Below are positions 13,801 through 24,223 of a stretch of DNA of 64,000 nucleotides, in pieces. The DNA lies in assembly GCF_019393635.1 (NCBI RefSeq), contig NC_057863.1, positions 1,442,501 through 1,506,500 of the forward strand, read 5' to 3'. The translations under genes were made by a program, and so were the position numbers. The stretch comes from Dromiciops gliroides. Its lineage: Eukaryota > Chordata > Mammalia > Microbiotheria > Microbiotheriidae. The notes beneath the pieces were generated by a model that was not told where the DNA came from, ran no database searches, and was given only the letters and a program-made list of their open reading frames with translations. Position 1 is the stretch's first letter. Every line of letters begins with the position of its first letter.

Positions 13801-16800
13801 AGTTCCTGCCAGGATCCTCAGAGGGAAGTGGCAGACATGCCCAGGATTTTCTGTGCCCGGGCAGGGCACATCCCCACATGAATAGCCCCAGCAGGGGGGT
13901 GAGGGGAGCTGTAAACCTGCCTTTATGGGGGATGATACAACAGAGACCCCCAACTCTACAGCAGCCTGGCAGCCACCATCACGGGCCCTAAGAGGGTCCC
14001 GGCAGAAGGAAATCCCAGAACTTTGCCCAGGGCAACAGATGGGCAGGGCCGGAGGGGAAGGTCCCAAGAGAAGGGAAATCGGAAGCCAGCGGCCAGTCTC
14101 AGCTGTGAAGGGGCCTCCCGGGCCCCCAAGGCCCACTTGCCACAGAATGTCCTCTGCAGCATTCCTGAGAGAGGCCTGAACACAGACAGCAACAGGGAGC
14201 TCACGACTCCCAAGGCACTCCTTGGCATTATTAGAAGGTTATTTCTGAGGTTGTTCTAGAATCGGCCTCTTTGCAGCGAAACCCTCCTCCTCAGGACATA
14301 GCCCGGGCCCAATGGCCAAGGAGGGAGGGGTGGGGGATGGGTCAGGGACTTGGACAGTGGTGAAGCCACATCTGGCCCCAGGGGTCTGGCAGATGTGGCT
14401 GGTGCTCACATCCTCAGGGCCCGGGGCACAATCCTTGCCACAAAGTGAGCACTTCAAAGCCTGTGGGGTTGGTGAGGGCAGACCCTGAGTCTTCTCAAGA
14501 GAAACATCTCCTGGGTTTTCTGATATCCTCCCTTCCATTCTGTCCTCTCCCCTCCCCGCCCCTTCCCTCTGGCCATAGGCTCAGGAAGGACTGCCCTGGC
14601 CTGGAGGTCCCCAGCCCTGACTCCCTGGTCACACCCAGGGGATGGGACTCTGCAGGCAGTTTGCTAGAAGGGCTCCTTTCCTGCCTCCATCTCCAACAGT
14701 TCAGGGGCCACAGAGAGGGAGGGAGGCAGAGGAAAGTAAGAGACAACCTCCTGGCCCCAAAATGCTGCAGCCCCTGCCAAGTCTCTATCTACGAGGTCAT
14801 GTGCCCCCATGGCTCACAGTCCTGGAAGGATGTGTCCCCCTACCAATGGACAGCCTGAGAGCCCTGGCTCCACTAGAGCATGGGAGACCTTGGTCAAGTC
14901 ACCCCACCTCCCTAGGCCTCAGTTTCCTCTTCTGTAAAATGAGAGGGTAACCTCAGAGGCCCCTCCAACAATCCCCTCCCTTGGACACCAGCCATTGGGT
15001 GACCCTCCACACCTGCTCGGCCAAGCGCCAGGCTAGGTCACTGAATCTCCTGGCCTCAGTGGCCTCATCTGTAAAAGGGAAGTAATCGTGCTTGTCAAGC
15101 CTTCCCCAGAGGCTCCAATGAGCTCATGCCTAACTTGAAAGGGCAGTGGCATCTGTTAAGTGAACCACGAACAGCAGGCACAGATCAGGTACCAAGCTGA
15201 GTGGATGGTCCTAAAAAGGACCAGAGCTTGGAGGGAGGTGGTGGGGGGGGGGGAGGCAGAGAGGAGGCTGACCCCACCCTCCACACACCTCAGCCATGCA
15301 CTTAAGTGACCCCACCCTCCACACTTAAGTGGCCAGGCGGGGGGGGGGGGGGGGGGCAGAGGAGGCGACCCCACCCTCCGGACTGAAGTGCCCAGGCTTC
15401 ATCCTGCCTGAGAGGAAGGAGGAGGTGGGGCCCAGAGCAGGGTCAGGGCTTCTCCTGGACCCCATCCAGGTTTCCTGATGCTGTTTACCAAGAGCCTCTT
15501 CCCTTCCCAGCCGGGGCGCAGGGACTTCTCCAAACAGGATGTGACTCTTGGAAAGAATGTGAGGAGATGGGCAAGAGGGCAGGGACTTGGACCCCCAGAG
15601 ATACCTTCACTAGCAGAGACCCCACAGGCTGTCCCACGGCTGGACTTTCCCCTGTTGGCTCCACACCTGCCTCAGCACTTTCTCTATCTGCCCTGGGGTA
15701 TTCTCTTACACTGTCGGAAAGGAAGGCCCCTGAAGGCAGCCTTCCTGCCTCTTTTGTATTCCCAGCACTTATCACAATGATTGGCACGAGTGTTTCATAG
15801 AGGCTTATTGACAACGTCTGAGGTCCAGGGGCAGAAGCACCCTGAAACCTCCACCCTGACCCAGCAGGAAATCTGGCTTCCCCCCGGTAAGGCAAGGGCC
15901 CCTGGGGTACCCTAGCTGGGCTGTCTGCAAGGGTAATGGCGCCTTAGCGCACAAAGCGCCAGGCCTAGAATCAGCGAGACTCAGCTTCGTGGGCTCAAAT
16001 CTGGCCTCAGACACAGTAGCCTGTCTCAGTTTCCTTATGTGTAAAATGAGCCGGAAGAAAACCCCCCCACGGGGTCCTGGAGAGTCAGGTATGACTGAAC
16101 AACAACGACAACGGTGAACGCCTCGACGAGAAGCCCCAAGATTGCCAACAGCCTTCGAGCACCTGCACTGGGCAGGGGGTGGCCTTGGCCCCTGTGAGAG
16201 TAAGGGAGCCAGGAACCTCCTGGGCTTGTGATGAGGAAGAAAATAAGCGGTTTGCTTGGAACATGGCACCTGCGCGGGTGCTCCAGAAGGCTGGGGAGGC
16301 TGCTTGGAGCCAGCCGAACAGGGGCTTGGAATGCCGGGCCAAGGAGAATGCCCATTTGAGTGTGCGATGCGGAGCCACAGGAGGACTGTGAGCAGAAAAG
16401 TGGCAGGACCACCGTGAGAAAAGGAGTTTGGCAGCAGGTGAAAGTGGGCGAGCAGCCTGAGAAGCCACCTGAGGCGGGGGACGGAGGAGGAACTAGAGGA
16501 AACACTGGGAGGGGGATGGGCAGGCCCGATAGCAGATGTGCGAAGAAGGGGAGAAGGAGGGAAGAGGCCCCAAGATTCATGTCCAGGGGAGTGCAGGCGG
16601 GTAAGGGGCCTCAGGCCTGACCAGGCTGGGAAAGTCAGAAGGGATGTTCCGTCACAACTGAAACCCTGGCTGAACCCCGAGCCCTGACCACACGCCCGCC
16701 CCCAACCCTTTCAGAAGACCCACTCCTGTGACATCACCCAAGCGTCCCCAGGGATGCTGGGGAGCAGAGCCCAGGATCGCCTCTCTAAGGACACAGGCAG

Positions 16801-19800
16801 GCCACATGCCCAACTGGGTTGCTGTGGGCAGGGCCTGGAACATGTCAGCCAGTGCCCTCGCTGCACGGGACACAGAAAGGGGAAGGCATTTGTCATGGCA
16901 GAGCCAGTATTCGAAGCCAGGGCATCCGACTCAGGTCTCAGACCAGCCCACGAGCCCCTACCTCGGATCGCACTCGGGACACTCCACACACCACGGGCTT
17001 CCTGAGGTTTCCCCAGGCGGGCCAGGCTGGGTCATCCCGGTTCTGAAGAGTGGCTGAGCCCACCCTTTTACCAGGGCCTCTGTGTGCCTGAGGCTCTGTC
17101 CACCCCCACGGCCCGGCTGGTCCTGCCAGGCTCAGAAACCTCCACCTGAGGGGCTCTGCACACGCCTGCCACACAGCCCCCTCCCCAGCTTCCAACGCTG
17201 CTGGCACGTGCCTGGGTGGAGCAGCAGGCCTGCTGGTGTCCTGTTTCTGCAGCAAAAAGACTCAGGCTCTGAGGCTATTTTTAGAGTTGGGAAGGAACCT
17301 GAGGTGAATGCAGATCTCAGAGAGTTGGGGGGACTCCTTCCTTACGCACGGGGGAGAGGGGGCTGGGAAACAGGGGCTGTGGAGAGGTGGCAGACAAGGG
17401 CGGGGCTCCCCAGGACCCTGGCCCTGCCCAGGAGCCCAAGGGGCACCAGAAGTGAGCTGGGGCCCAGAGCTTGCCTGCCTCCCTCCCTCCCACGTTGTCT
17501 TCCAGGCGAAGTCTCTGAGCCTGGGTGGGGCAGGCCCCTTGGGGGGCTGCAGGCGGAGCCAGGTTCCCACAGAGAGAGCCCCGCTCTGGCTCTCTCCCAC
17601 CGCAGAGAGCTCCGTCCCTCCAGCCGCCAACCAGCTCCTCCCCAGTGCCAAGGGCTTGGCTGAGCAATCTCTTCAGAGCCCCCTTCCACTGTCTAGTCCA
17701 TAGCTCCAAGGCTTTTACCCATTCCCTGCTCTTTGTTCCAGGCAGGGTCCCTGGGTGGGGTCCCCAGGCAGGGTGGGGTCCCCACTGCCTCTATGCCCAC
17801 CCCCTGTTGTGCACTTGCTCTCCCCTACCAGCTAAATATCTCAGCCAACACTTCCTGCCAGAGGCCTGAGTCTCCGGCCCTTCCTGGCTCTGGCCCTGGG
17901 CAAACTGTGTCCACACCCCGTGCCTCCATTTCCCCATCTGTAAAACGAGGATGCACATGCTGGTCCCACGGTCCTCCTAAGGTGTAGGGAGGAAAGTGCG
18001 ACAGATTGGGGATGCCCCTGGAGAATGGGAGACCTCGCCCAGGGACAGATGCCAGCTGGGCTGAGGGAAGGAGGGCACGGACCTAATGTTTTCTTCTGCC
18101 CTGCAGTGTGACTTGCTTCAGCTGCTCAAGACTGAGGGAGATAGAAAGTTTGGAGGAGGATCAGTCCCTGCCCTCAGGGAGCTGCTAAGAGGATGCTGGG
18201 GGAAGGGTGGTGGTGGTGGGCTGCCTGGAGGAGGCAGGCTTCAAAGGTGAGGGGAAGGGAACAGTGTGAGCAAGTAAGAGAGTGGGTGGCCCACATTCGG
18301 GGCAGAGGTGGATCTGAATTAGTGAGAGCCGAGAGTATGTGGTAGCAAGTAAGACAGACAAAGGCAGACAAAGAAGGTTGGCACCAGGATGGAAGGACCT
18401 TGAATGCCACAAGTCTGGACTTGCCTCAGTAGGCAATGGGGAGTGACTGAAGGTTATAGAGCAGAGGAGGGAGGAACAGATCCCCACCTAGGAAAGATGA
18501 GCCTGGCAGCAGGGTGCAGGGGGCTGGGCCCAGGAGGCAGGAAGGGAAGGCACCATCCCCATGGACAACTCTTTCCAGGTTAGCTAGCAGTGATGGAGAG
18601 GAGACATGGGGCAGCAGCTGGGCAGAGGCCAGGGCAGCAGGGATGCTCTGGAGCTAGACTGGAGCTGGTCACAGGCTTCTGAAGGAGAAGGCACCGTCAA
18701 GGCCATTGAGTTGTCTGGCATCTGACCCAGAATCCTCTCTGACGTCACCCCAGGGGCTTCTGGCCTCTGCTTGGAGCCCCCCCCCCCCAAGGCAGCACTG
18801 GGCACAGGTGGACAGTTCTCCTAGGCACAGATCTTCCTCAGACCTTCCTCAGTCTCCCTCTTTGGCCCCTGTGGACCACTGGCTATCGCTCCTCCTTCCC
18901 GTGCCCCCCTCCCCACCCCCACTCTCCAGCAGAAATGAGGGGATCCCTCAGCCATCAGCCGGCTCTGAAAGTCCTGGAGCCCAGCCCAGCTCTCCCATCC
19001 TCCCCCTTACACAGGCCTAGTTTCTTCACAGACAATAATGTGTCTAGACCTGGACCTTCTCCCCATCCTCTCCCTCCTCCAGCACCCCCAGGGACAGCAT
19101 GCATCTCCCTGATCCTGTGTCTTTCTGCCCTGTCCGGGTCTTAGGTCCTGGTGAGAGGGGCCACTTCTCCCCATCCCCCACTGCACCTTTTTTTATGGCT
19201 GAGGACCCCCACCCCTCCCTTTAGGAAAAGCCTCCTACATGGGGGGGGGGCGGGGAGGTGACAGGCTCGGAGGCAGGGGCTGACCTCCCTCCATAGCCAG
19301 TAAGCTCACAGCCCAGCAGGAAGAGCCAGAGAGTGCCAACTCATCCTGGGACAACCCTTGTAGTGCCCAGCACCAGGGCACCCCCAGTGGGCTCCCTTGG
19401 GCTCAGGCCTGCCCGAGTGTGCTCAGGAAGTCAACACCAGGGGAAGGGGGCTGGACTCTCCTAATCCCAAAGACCCCTAACCTGGCCCTCGTGGCTCCTG
19501 GATAAGTCTCTGTTCAGCAAACAACCTTCCTCCCTTCACCGAGGCGAACATGTAAGGAAGGCTGGAACCCGACCTGCCCCTGCGTGCTGCCGAGGGGAAA
19601 CTGAGGCAGGCCAGGGAGAAGAAAGGTCCTCGCCAAGCTGGCCCTAGGAGGCAGCAGCAGCAGCAGCAGGGCAGGATGGGCACCCAGACCTCCCCGGGCT
19701 CCGTGGGTGGTCCTTCAAGGGGTCCCCCAGAGCCCGGCGCCCAACTAGTGGAACCTCTGGATGATGCACACGTATGCGTGCGGGTGAGCAAGTGTGAGTG

Positions 19801-20235
19801 CACGCACGTGTGCGCGCGTGTGAGTGTGTGTGTGTGCGTGTCTGCTAGAGGAGGCTCGGGGCTTGGGGAGCGAGGCGAGCGGCGAAGTGGGACCATGGGC
19901 CGGCGCTGGAGGGTGCATCCCCGGGCCCTCGGGCCAGGGCAGGAGCCCCACCCCCACTCCCCGGGGCCACCAGCGGGGGTGCTACCTACCTGCCAGGCGC
20001 TGGCCGGGATGTCGCCGAAGCTGCGCAGGCCCCCGAGGGCGAAGGGGGCGCAGGGCCGCGGGGCGGGGGTCAGGCAGGGTCCCAGCAGGCCCAGGGGCGG
20101 CGGGGGGGCCGTCTTGGGGCCGCGGGGAGCGGGAGGCACGATCCACGCTGGCGACAGCAGGCCCAGAGCGCACAGAGCCGCGAGCCCGCACGACAGCAGC
20201 GCCCAGAAGCCACCCACGCCCACGCCGCGCGGCAT
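7681..20235 (-). CDS. LHFPL-family tetraspan membrane protein gene, 5' part (exons 1 and 2)
   Basis: Two coding exons are visible, 20,235-19,990 and 7,819-7,681 (minus strand), separated by a ~12.2-kb intron. They splice in phase 0 to about 128 residues. Exon 1 starts MPRGVGVGGFWALLSC, has a first membrane segment at about residues 8-32 and ends with FGDIPASAWQ, the Phe-x-x-Ile-Pro...Trp-Gln pattern of LHFP-like proteins just before TM2. Exon 2 encodes TM2 (STGGVLLALSALLAVVSVF) and a CALAGYMQMAAG segment matching the start of TM3. The ATG at 20,235 has a good context (CCCACCATGC); an in-frame upstream ATG at 20,337 would add a low-complexity N-terminus before TM1 and is less likely. The remaining TM3/TM4 exons must lie further left. 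The GG-LLLA pattern of exon 2 recalls TMEM211/LHFPL7, but the paralogue cannot be fixed, so no symbol is given. Family membership is inferred from motif and topology. Confidence 0.72.
7858..7977. repeat. 30-bp minisatellite, 4 copies
   Basis: Four tandem copies of a 30-bp unit of the type 'ccaggtcagcgagggtcagg' plus 'gacgggctgc', differing by only a few bases. It lies in the intron about 40 bp upstream (minus-strand sense) of the exon 2 acceptor, so its variation falls in the branch-point neighbourhood. Confidence 0.9.
8925..9790 (+). mobile_element. LINE2 (L2) remnant, RT C-terminal part and 3' region
   Basis: The degraded plus-strand sequence follows the L2 reverse-transcriptase order: 'tctgtcctgggccccc', 'gatctgcttatccagccctg', 'cagtccatcctccattcagc', 'caataaacctcaatggatcc', 'cttccttggcttctttc' and finally 'cttggcacaatg'. 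These are landmarks of the L2 ORF2 end and 3' UTR as I recall them. There is no intact frame. Confidence 0.75.
9911..9932. promoter_or_regulatory. RFX X-box-like motif next to a CCAAT box
   Basis: GTTACCATGGAAAC at 9,911-9,924 matches the RFX palindrome (GTNRCC, spacer, RGYAAC) with one mismatch in the right half. A CCAAT pentamer follows at 9,928-9,932. It lies inside the first intron of the LHFPL-family gene. Function is inferred from motif only. Confidence 0.35.
10381..10668. repeat. Degenerate CCAT/ATCT tetranucleotide tract
   Basis: Nearly 290 bp of imperfect ccat/atct/gtct units (for example 'ccatccatttatccatctgt'). It ends at the target site of the adjoining SINE. Confidence 0.85.
10670..10888 (+). 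mobile_element. Full-length marsupial CORE/MIR-type SINE
   Basis: It starts at the tRNA-like head 'aactaggtggcacagtggat' and contains the 'gagttcaaatccagcctcag' B-box-like region and the 'caaatgagctggagaaggaa' CORE-type body. It ends in a short A-rich tail. An 11-bp target-site duplication, cctatctatca, flanks it at 10,659-10,669 and 10,889-10,899. It inserted into the tetranucleotide tract. The family name (MAR1-like) is from memory. Confidence 0.85.
10940..11420 (-). mobile_element. LINE2 remnant, minus strand
   Basis: In reverse it follows the L2 RT landmarks. On the plus strand one sees 'gagcagggcagtgacacagt', then 'gaattatcgacatagagatg' and 'attgaacccgtgggag'. These are the antisense of the L2 YADD-region segment. 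Highly diverged. Confidence 0.6.
12040..12300 (-). mobile_element. LINE2 3'-end remnant, minus strand
   Basis: The plus strand shows 'aagcacctgctgtgtgctag' and 'ggcttcctggaggaggtggc', the antisense of the L2 3' UTR and adjoining region. Confidence 0.5.
12378..12457 (+). mobile_element. 5'-truncated marsupial SINE with target-site duplication
   Basis: Only the 3' part is present: 'cctcagacacttaacactta', 'ctagctgtgtgaccctgggc', then an A-tail. It is flanked by 15-bp near-identical repeats AAGAGTCGGGGTGTA (12,363-12,377) and AAGAGTCGGGGTATA (12,458-12,472), which differ at one base. It is a clear L1-style retrotransposed, truncated insertion. Confidence 0.9.
15270..15400. repeat. Short imperfect direct repeats around a poly-G run
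   Basis: The block 'gaccccaccctcc' appears three times with 'cacttaagtg'-type spacers, and a G run of about 19 bases lies at 15,338-15,356. Confidence 0.6.
15620..15825 (+). mobile_element. LINE2 3'-end remnant, plus strand
   Basis: It contains 'gtattcccagcacttatcac' followed by 'aatgattggcacg' and ends near 'aggcttattgac', the characteristic L2 3' terminus. Confidence 0.75.
15950..16113 (+). mobile_element. Old CORE/MIR-type SINE remnant
   Basis: It contains 'gggctcaaatctggcctcag', 'tcagtttccttatgtgtaaa', 'atgagccgg' and the 'tatgactgaacaacaacgac' end seen in the long marsupial CORE-SINE. The body is shortened. Confidence 0.65.
18170..18720 (-). mobile_element. LINE2 remnant, minus strand
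   Basis: The diverged antisense order of L2 3' landmarks is visible: 'gctgcctggaggaggcaggc', then 'ggaaggaccttgaatgccac'. Assignment is by resemblance to the other L2 copies in the window. Confidence 0.45.
19651..19672. repeat. (CAG)6 trinucleotide run
   Basis: A short CAG run lies in the first intron of the LHFPL-family gene, about 320 bp downstream of exon 1 (minus sense). It reads CTG in the transcript. Confidence 0.9.
19765..19848. repeat. Alternating purine-pyrimidine (TG/CG) tract
   Basis: An irregular tgtg/cgcg/cacg stretch including 'cacgtgtgcgcgcgtgtgag'. It is a candidate Z-DNA-forming segment about 150 bp downstream of the exon 1 donor of the LHFPL-family gene. Confidence 0.7.
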
Positions 20236-20560
20236 GGTGGGCTCGGACCCCGTTGCCCCCCACCCCGCGGCCCGGCCCGGCCCCCCGCCCGGCGCCGGGT
20301 CCCCGCCCTGGCCTTGGCCTCGGCGGCACCGACACACGCACGGACGGACTGACGGGCGAGCGGATGCAGGGCGGCGACCGGAGCTGCGGCACCAGAGATG
20401 CTGGCGGCGGCGGCGGCGACGACGGTGGCGGTGGCGGCTGCTGCGGCCGCCCGCGCGCGCGTGGAGGGGCGGGGGCCCGGCGGGGCGGGGCTGCCGAGGC
20501 CGCCCCCGGACCCGCCTCCGCGAGGGGAGGGGGACCCAGAGCTCGGGCTGAGGGCCGCCA
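19960..20560 (-). promoter_or_regulatory. CpG island covering exon 1 and promoter of the LHFPL-family gene
   Basis: CpG density rises sharply from about 19,960 to 20,560, with GGC-repeat and 'ggccgcccgcgcgcgcg' stretches upstream of the ATG at 20,235 on the minus strand. No TATA box is apparent. The transcription start is expected at about 20,300-20,450 by inference. Confidence 0.7.
19990..20235 (-). CDS. Exon 1 (coding part) of the LHFPL-family gene
   Basis: 82 codons from ATG at 20,235 to TGGCAG|gtaggt at 19,990. The content is very GC-rich. The extracellular loop between TM1 and the Trp-Gln motif is rich in Pro/Ala and holds three cysteines, as expected for the claudin-like first loop. 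Confidence 0.75.
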
Positions 20561-20799
20561 GGAGCCGGGGACCTGGGACCCTTCTGGGGGAGGGTTTCGG
20601 GGAGCGTGTGGACAAATGCTCATTCACGCAGAGATGACTGATGGAGCGAGTGTCCCACCTGCAATAGACCCACGGAGCGAAATCCTCTGCGCTCCTGTCC
20701 TGAGGGACCGCAGGTAGAGGGTCAGCTCTGGCTGGCTCCACCAGGGGGCGGTGCCGGCTGCTGTCCAGAGATCTGCCTCTCTTCGTTTGAAGAGGCCGG

Positions 20800-22160
20800 C
20801 ATTGGAGGCTTGACTGGTGGGGGCGAGTCACAAAGACCAGTAGTGAGGCTGCCAGGCCAAGAGAGCAAAGGGCACGGCGCTAGAGGAAGGGGAATCGCTC
20901 CGGGAACAGCCAGGAGGCCGGCGTCCTTGGGCGGAAGGGTGCCCGGCAGGCGATTAGGTGTGAGAGCTTGGCAAGTGGGAGGAGGCCAAGTTAGGAAAGG
21001 CTCTGGAGGCCAAACAGGACGGCTTATATTTAATCGCAAAAGCCACCGGAGCTTATTGAGTAGGGTTAGGGAGGTCATGTTGGTGGCAGAATGGAGGAGG
21101 AACCGGATTGGAGAGAGACGGGCAGGTAGACCCCGCCCCGAACCCCAGCAGCTATTGCAGTGGGCCAGCCCTGAGCGGAAGGGGATCCGCACCAGGGTGG
21201 AAGCATCGTCAGAGGAGACAAAGGGCGTATTCTAGAGACGTGGCAGAGGTGAGGTCTTGGCGAGACACTGGATGTGGGCGAAGAGGTGGTGAGGAACTGA
21301 GGCTGCCAGCCTGAGGGGTTAGGACGATGGTGGGGCCCTCTTCAGTGAAAGGGAAATTTGGAAGGAGACATTTGAGGACACCCGGTTCAAAATGGCCAAA
21401 AGGTCGTTGGAGATGGGAGTCTGGAAGTTAAGGAGAGAAATTAGGGCTGGATGAGTAGATCTGAGAATCATCAGCAGAGATAACAACTTAACTCATAGGA
21501 GTCGATGAGATCTCCGAGCAATACAGTCCAGAGAAGAGGACCCAGGATGGAGCCTTGGGGGACACTCCTGGTTACTGAGTGTGACCTGGATGAAGATTCG
21601 GCAAAAGAGGATGAAAGGGGGCGGGCACACAGGGGGCAGGAAAGTGTCCTGAAAATCTAGAGAGAAGAGGGCAATAGATAAGGTTGGCAAAGCTGAACTC
21701 GGAGAAAAGCCCATTGGCTTTGGCAGTGAGGAGATCACGAGTCAGAAACGAGGTATAGACCAGTAGCTCACACTACATACCAAGAAGTGCTCCAAATGGG
21801 CATGTGATTTGGACATAAATGGTGACATCATAAACAGAGGAAAGGGACAGAGTTCAGGAACAAGCAAGAGGCCGAGGAGCTCACAGGAGGGAAAATAAAC
21901 CATTTTAATTAACCATTTTTCTTGCTTTCTCAATGCAGGGAAGGGGAAGGAGAAGGGGGAAGGGGGGGCAGAGAATTCAGAGCTAGACATGAAATGGAAT
22001 TTTTCACAAAAAAGATCTTTAGTAACTTTAGAGACAGCAGGTTCAGTGGAATGATGTGATTGGAGACCAGAATGCAGAGGGTTAAGAGGAGTATTAGAGG
22101 AGGGAAAACAGGCATCTGTAGATCACAAACAGTTGGATATTTCAAAGATGTCCCAGAGAC
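20800..22160 (-). mobile_element. LINE2 remnant, long minus-strand copy
   Basis: Antisense L2 landmarks occur in order: 'ggaggccaagttaggaaagg', 'gagcttattgagtagggtta', 'gcagctattgcagtgggcca', 'gcaccagggtgg', 'gagaatcatcagcagagata', 'atggagccttgggggacact', 'gtgacctggatgaagattcg'. At 1.3 kb it is the longest L2 copy here. Its frame is broken throughout. Confidence 0.75.
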
Positions 22161-22541
22161 ATTTCGACTCATCTAAAATTGAACTATCTCCCCTCCCCCA
22201 ACCCTTCCCTCCTTCAAAGCTCCCTATCTCTACTGAAGGCACAAGCTTGGTGTCGCCCCCACACACATACACATGCACTATTCCCTCATCCCACGTGTCC
22301 AGTCAGTTGGCAAACTCGCCCTAGCTACCTCTGCATCTGGCTCCTCTCCCCTCCCCCAACTACTGCAAAGTTAGTTCAGGCCCTCATCCCTTCTCTCCTT
22401 GATTATTTCAGCAGCTTCCTAAGGGGTCTACCTGCTTCGAGTCTCTCACCACTCTTGCCCATTCCACTGTTGTCGAAGTAATTTTCCTTAAGCACAGGCC
22501 ATGTCACTCACCTGCTCAATCAACTTCAGTGGCTCCCTATT

Positions 22542-22704
22542 GTTTCTTTTGTTTGATTTTTTGTTTTTAGTGAGGCAATTGGGGTTAAGTGACTTGCCCA
22601 GGGTCACACAGCTAGTAAGTGTTAAGTGTCTGAGGTCAGATTTGAACTCAGGTCCTCCTGACTCCAGGGCTGGTGCTCTATCCACTGCACCACATAGCTG
22701 CCCC
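22542..22704 (-). mobile_element. Marsupial SINE, minus strand
   Basis: The reverse complement starts at 'ggggcagctatgtggtgcag' and ends in the L2-like 'agctgtgtgaccctgggcaa' tail plus an A-rich end. The target-site duplication ctccctatt is at 22,533-22,541 and 22,705-22,713, inside the L2. Confidence 0.85.
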
Positions 22705-22740
22705 CTCCCTATTTCTTCTAAGATAAACAGACACTCTTTC

Positions 22741-22781
22741 ACTTTCTTCCTTTCTTCCTTTCTTTCTTTCTTTCTTTCTTC

Positions 22782-22864
<83 letters not shown>

Positions 22865-22872
22865 TTCTTTTT
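22741..22872. repeat. (TTTC)n microsatellite grown from a SINE tail
   Basis: An almost pure tttc array of about 130 bp directly precedes (plus sense) the T-rich end of the next minus-strand SINE. It is most simply the expanded poly(A) tail of that SINE. Confidence 0.9.
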
Positions 22873-23016
22873 TTTTTTAGTGTGGCAATTGGGGTTAAGT
22901 GACTTCCCCAGGGTCACACAGCTAGTAAGTGTCAAGGGTCTGAGGCCAGATTTGAACTCAGGTACTCCTGAATTCAGGGCTGGTGCTCTATCCACTGCAC
23001 CACCTAGCTGCCCCAG
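22873..23016 (-). mobile_element. Marsupial SINE, minus strand
   Basis: Same family as the copy 170 bp to the left. On the plus strand it contains 'cacagctagtaagtgtcaag' and ends at 'ccacctagctgcccc'. It interrupts the L2 3' region. Confidence 0.85.
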
Positions 23017-23119
23017 TTTTATTCTTTTCATTTGTATCCTTGGAGCCTAGCACAGTACTTGACATAGAGAAAGTACTTAAAGAATTCTTGTTAATTGAAA
23101 ATATATGTATATCCCACAT

Positions 23120-24125
23120 CATATTCTATAGTACAGTATAATGGATGTGTAGTCTGAATATTAAAGATCAAAATTGACATAAAATTAGAAAAGAAACATT
23201 ATGTCTGACTCAGATATAGGTCAGAGATGGAGTCTGGACCAAAGAAGGGATAGAGGTAATCACAAAAGAGAAAATAGATGTTTGATTGCATGAAATAAAA
23301 AAGCTTCTATATGGACAAAATAAATAGACCAAAGATGAAGGGAGGTGGTTGGATGGAAAAAATCTTTGCATCAAATTTCTCTGATGATAGTTTGGTCCAA
23401 GATATAGAAACAATGTGTGTGTGTGTGTGAGAGTGAGTGTGTTTGTGTGTGTGTGTGATTAGTGGTCAAAGGATATGAATAAACAGTTCTCAAAAGAAGA
23501 ATTTCTAAGTATTCACAACCATTATGAAAGAAAGAATGCTCCAAATCACTAAAAGTAAAAAAAAAGAAAGGCAAAAATAAGAGAAATCTTGAGGTTCACC
23601 TCACATACAGAAAGTTGTCAAAGATGATAAAAGATGAGAATAATTAATATTAGAGGGATTGTGGGAAGACAGATACACTCGTGCATTGTTGGTAGACTGC
23701 GAAAGGGTACAACCATTTTGGAATGCAATTTGGAATTATGCAAATAAAGTGACTAAAATTTCTGTACCCATACCCTTGACCCAGAAGTTCCACTACTAGG
23801 CATATTCCCCAAGGAGGTCGAAGACAAGAAGAAAGGCCCCAAATACACCAAAAAAAAATTTTGGATTAACTTTTTTTTTAACACCAACATTTTAATAGTA
23901 GCACCTTTCATGGAACAAAGTAAATGCCTGTCGGTTATGGCATGTGAGTGTGATGGCATTTTACTGGGCTGCAAGAAATGATGAACACAGATGTGAGGAG
24001 ATGCCCCCAACCTGCTCCTCTGCAAAGGTGCTAGGTTCAGGAAGGCAGAACATTGCACATTTTTTCAATGCGTTGATCAATTCTGCTGATCCCCCCCCTT
24101 TTTTTCTCTTTGATTATACAAAAAT
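23120..24125 (+). mobile_element. L1 remnant: end of ORF2 and 3' UTR
   Basis: Plus-strand L1 landmarks occur in order: 'agtggtcaaaggatatgaat', 'agttctcaaaagaaga', 'cgtgcattgttggtagactg', 'aaccattttggaatgcaatt' and 'ccagaagttccactactagg'. They are the DNA counterpart of the end of mammalian L1 ORF2. A 3'-UTR-like part follows to about 24,125. The copy is old and its frame is broken; a TG-rich run at 23,414-23,458 lies inside it. Confidence 0.75.
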
Positions 24126-24223
24126 AAAACTTGGCATGTGGGATGGATCTCTGGGAAAAGAAAAGGAGGGAAACAGGGAAACTAAGGTGAGAAAGAAAGG
24201 CATCCATTTCACACTTATTTTTA

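Larger units (their letters stand above)
7978..19989. other. Large first intron of the LHFPL-family gene
   Basis: About 12 kb with no further exon recognised on either strand. It holds L2 fragments of both orientations, several SINEs, a degenerate tetranucleotide tract and a possible RFX X-box, listed separately. A MIR remnant lies at about 8,200-8,300, and another at about 14,870-14,960 ('cctcagtttcctcttctgta' on the plus strand). An AT-rich spot at about 12,980-13,000 (attaattaatca) has no repeat match by eye. Confidence 0.5.
22365..23098 (+). mobile_element. LINE2 remnant, plus strand, split by two SINE insertions
   Basis: The L2 segment 'ttcaggccctcatcccttct' to 'cttcagtggctccctattg' (22,365-22,541) resumes at 22,705-22,740. 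It then ends with 'gagcctagcacagtacttga' to about 23,098, the L2 3' terminus. The SINEs between are younger. Confidence 0.75.

Noticed and set aside
20236-20337. Upstream in-frame ATG (20,337) as the LHFPL start
   Set aside because: It would add 34 Gly/Arg/Pro-rich residues before TM1, unlike the family. The ATG at 20,235 has the better context and the usual short N-terminus.
19676-20717. Plus-strand frames of about 290 codons opposite LHFPL exon 1
   Set aside because: Arg/Pro/Gly-rich translation of a CpG island, antisense to a recognisable membrane-protein exon.
22501-22902. Open frames ending in FLSFFLSFF or KKERKKERKKE
   Set aside because: Translation of a SINE plus the TTTC repeat.
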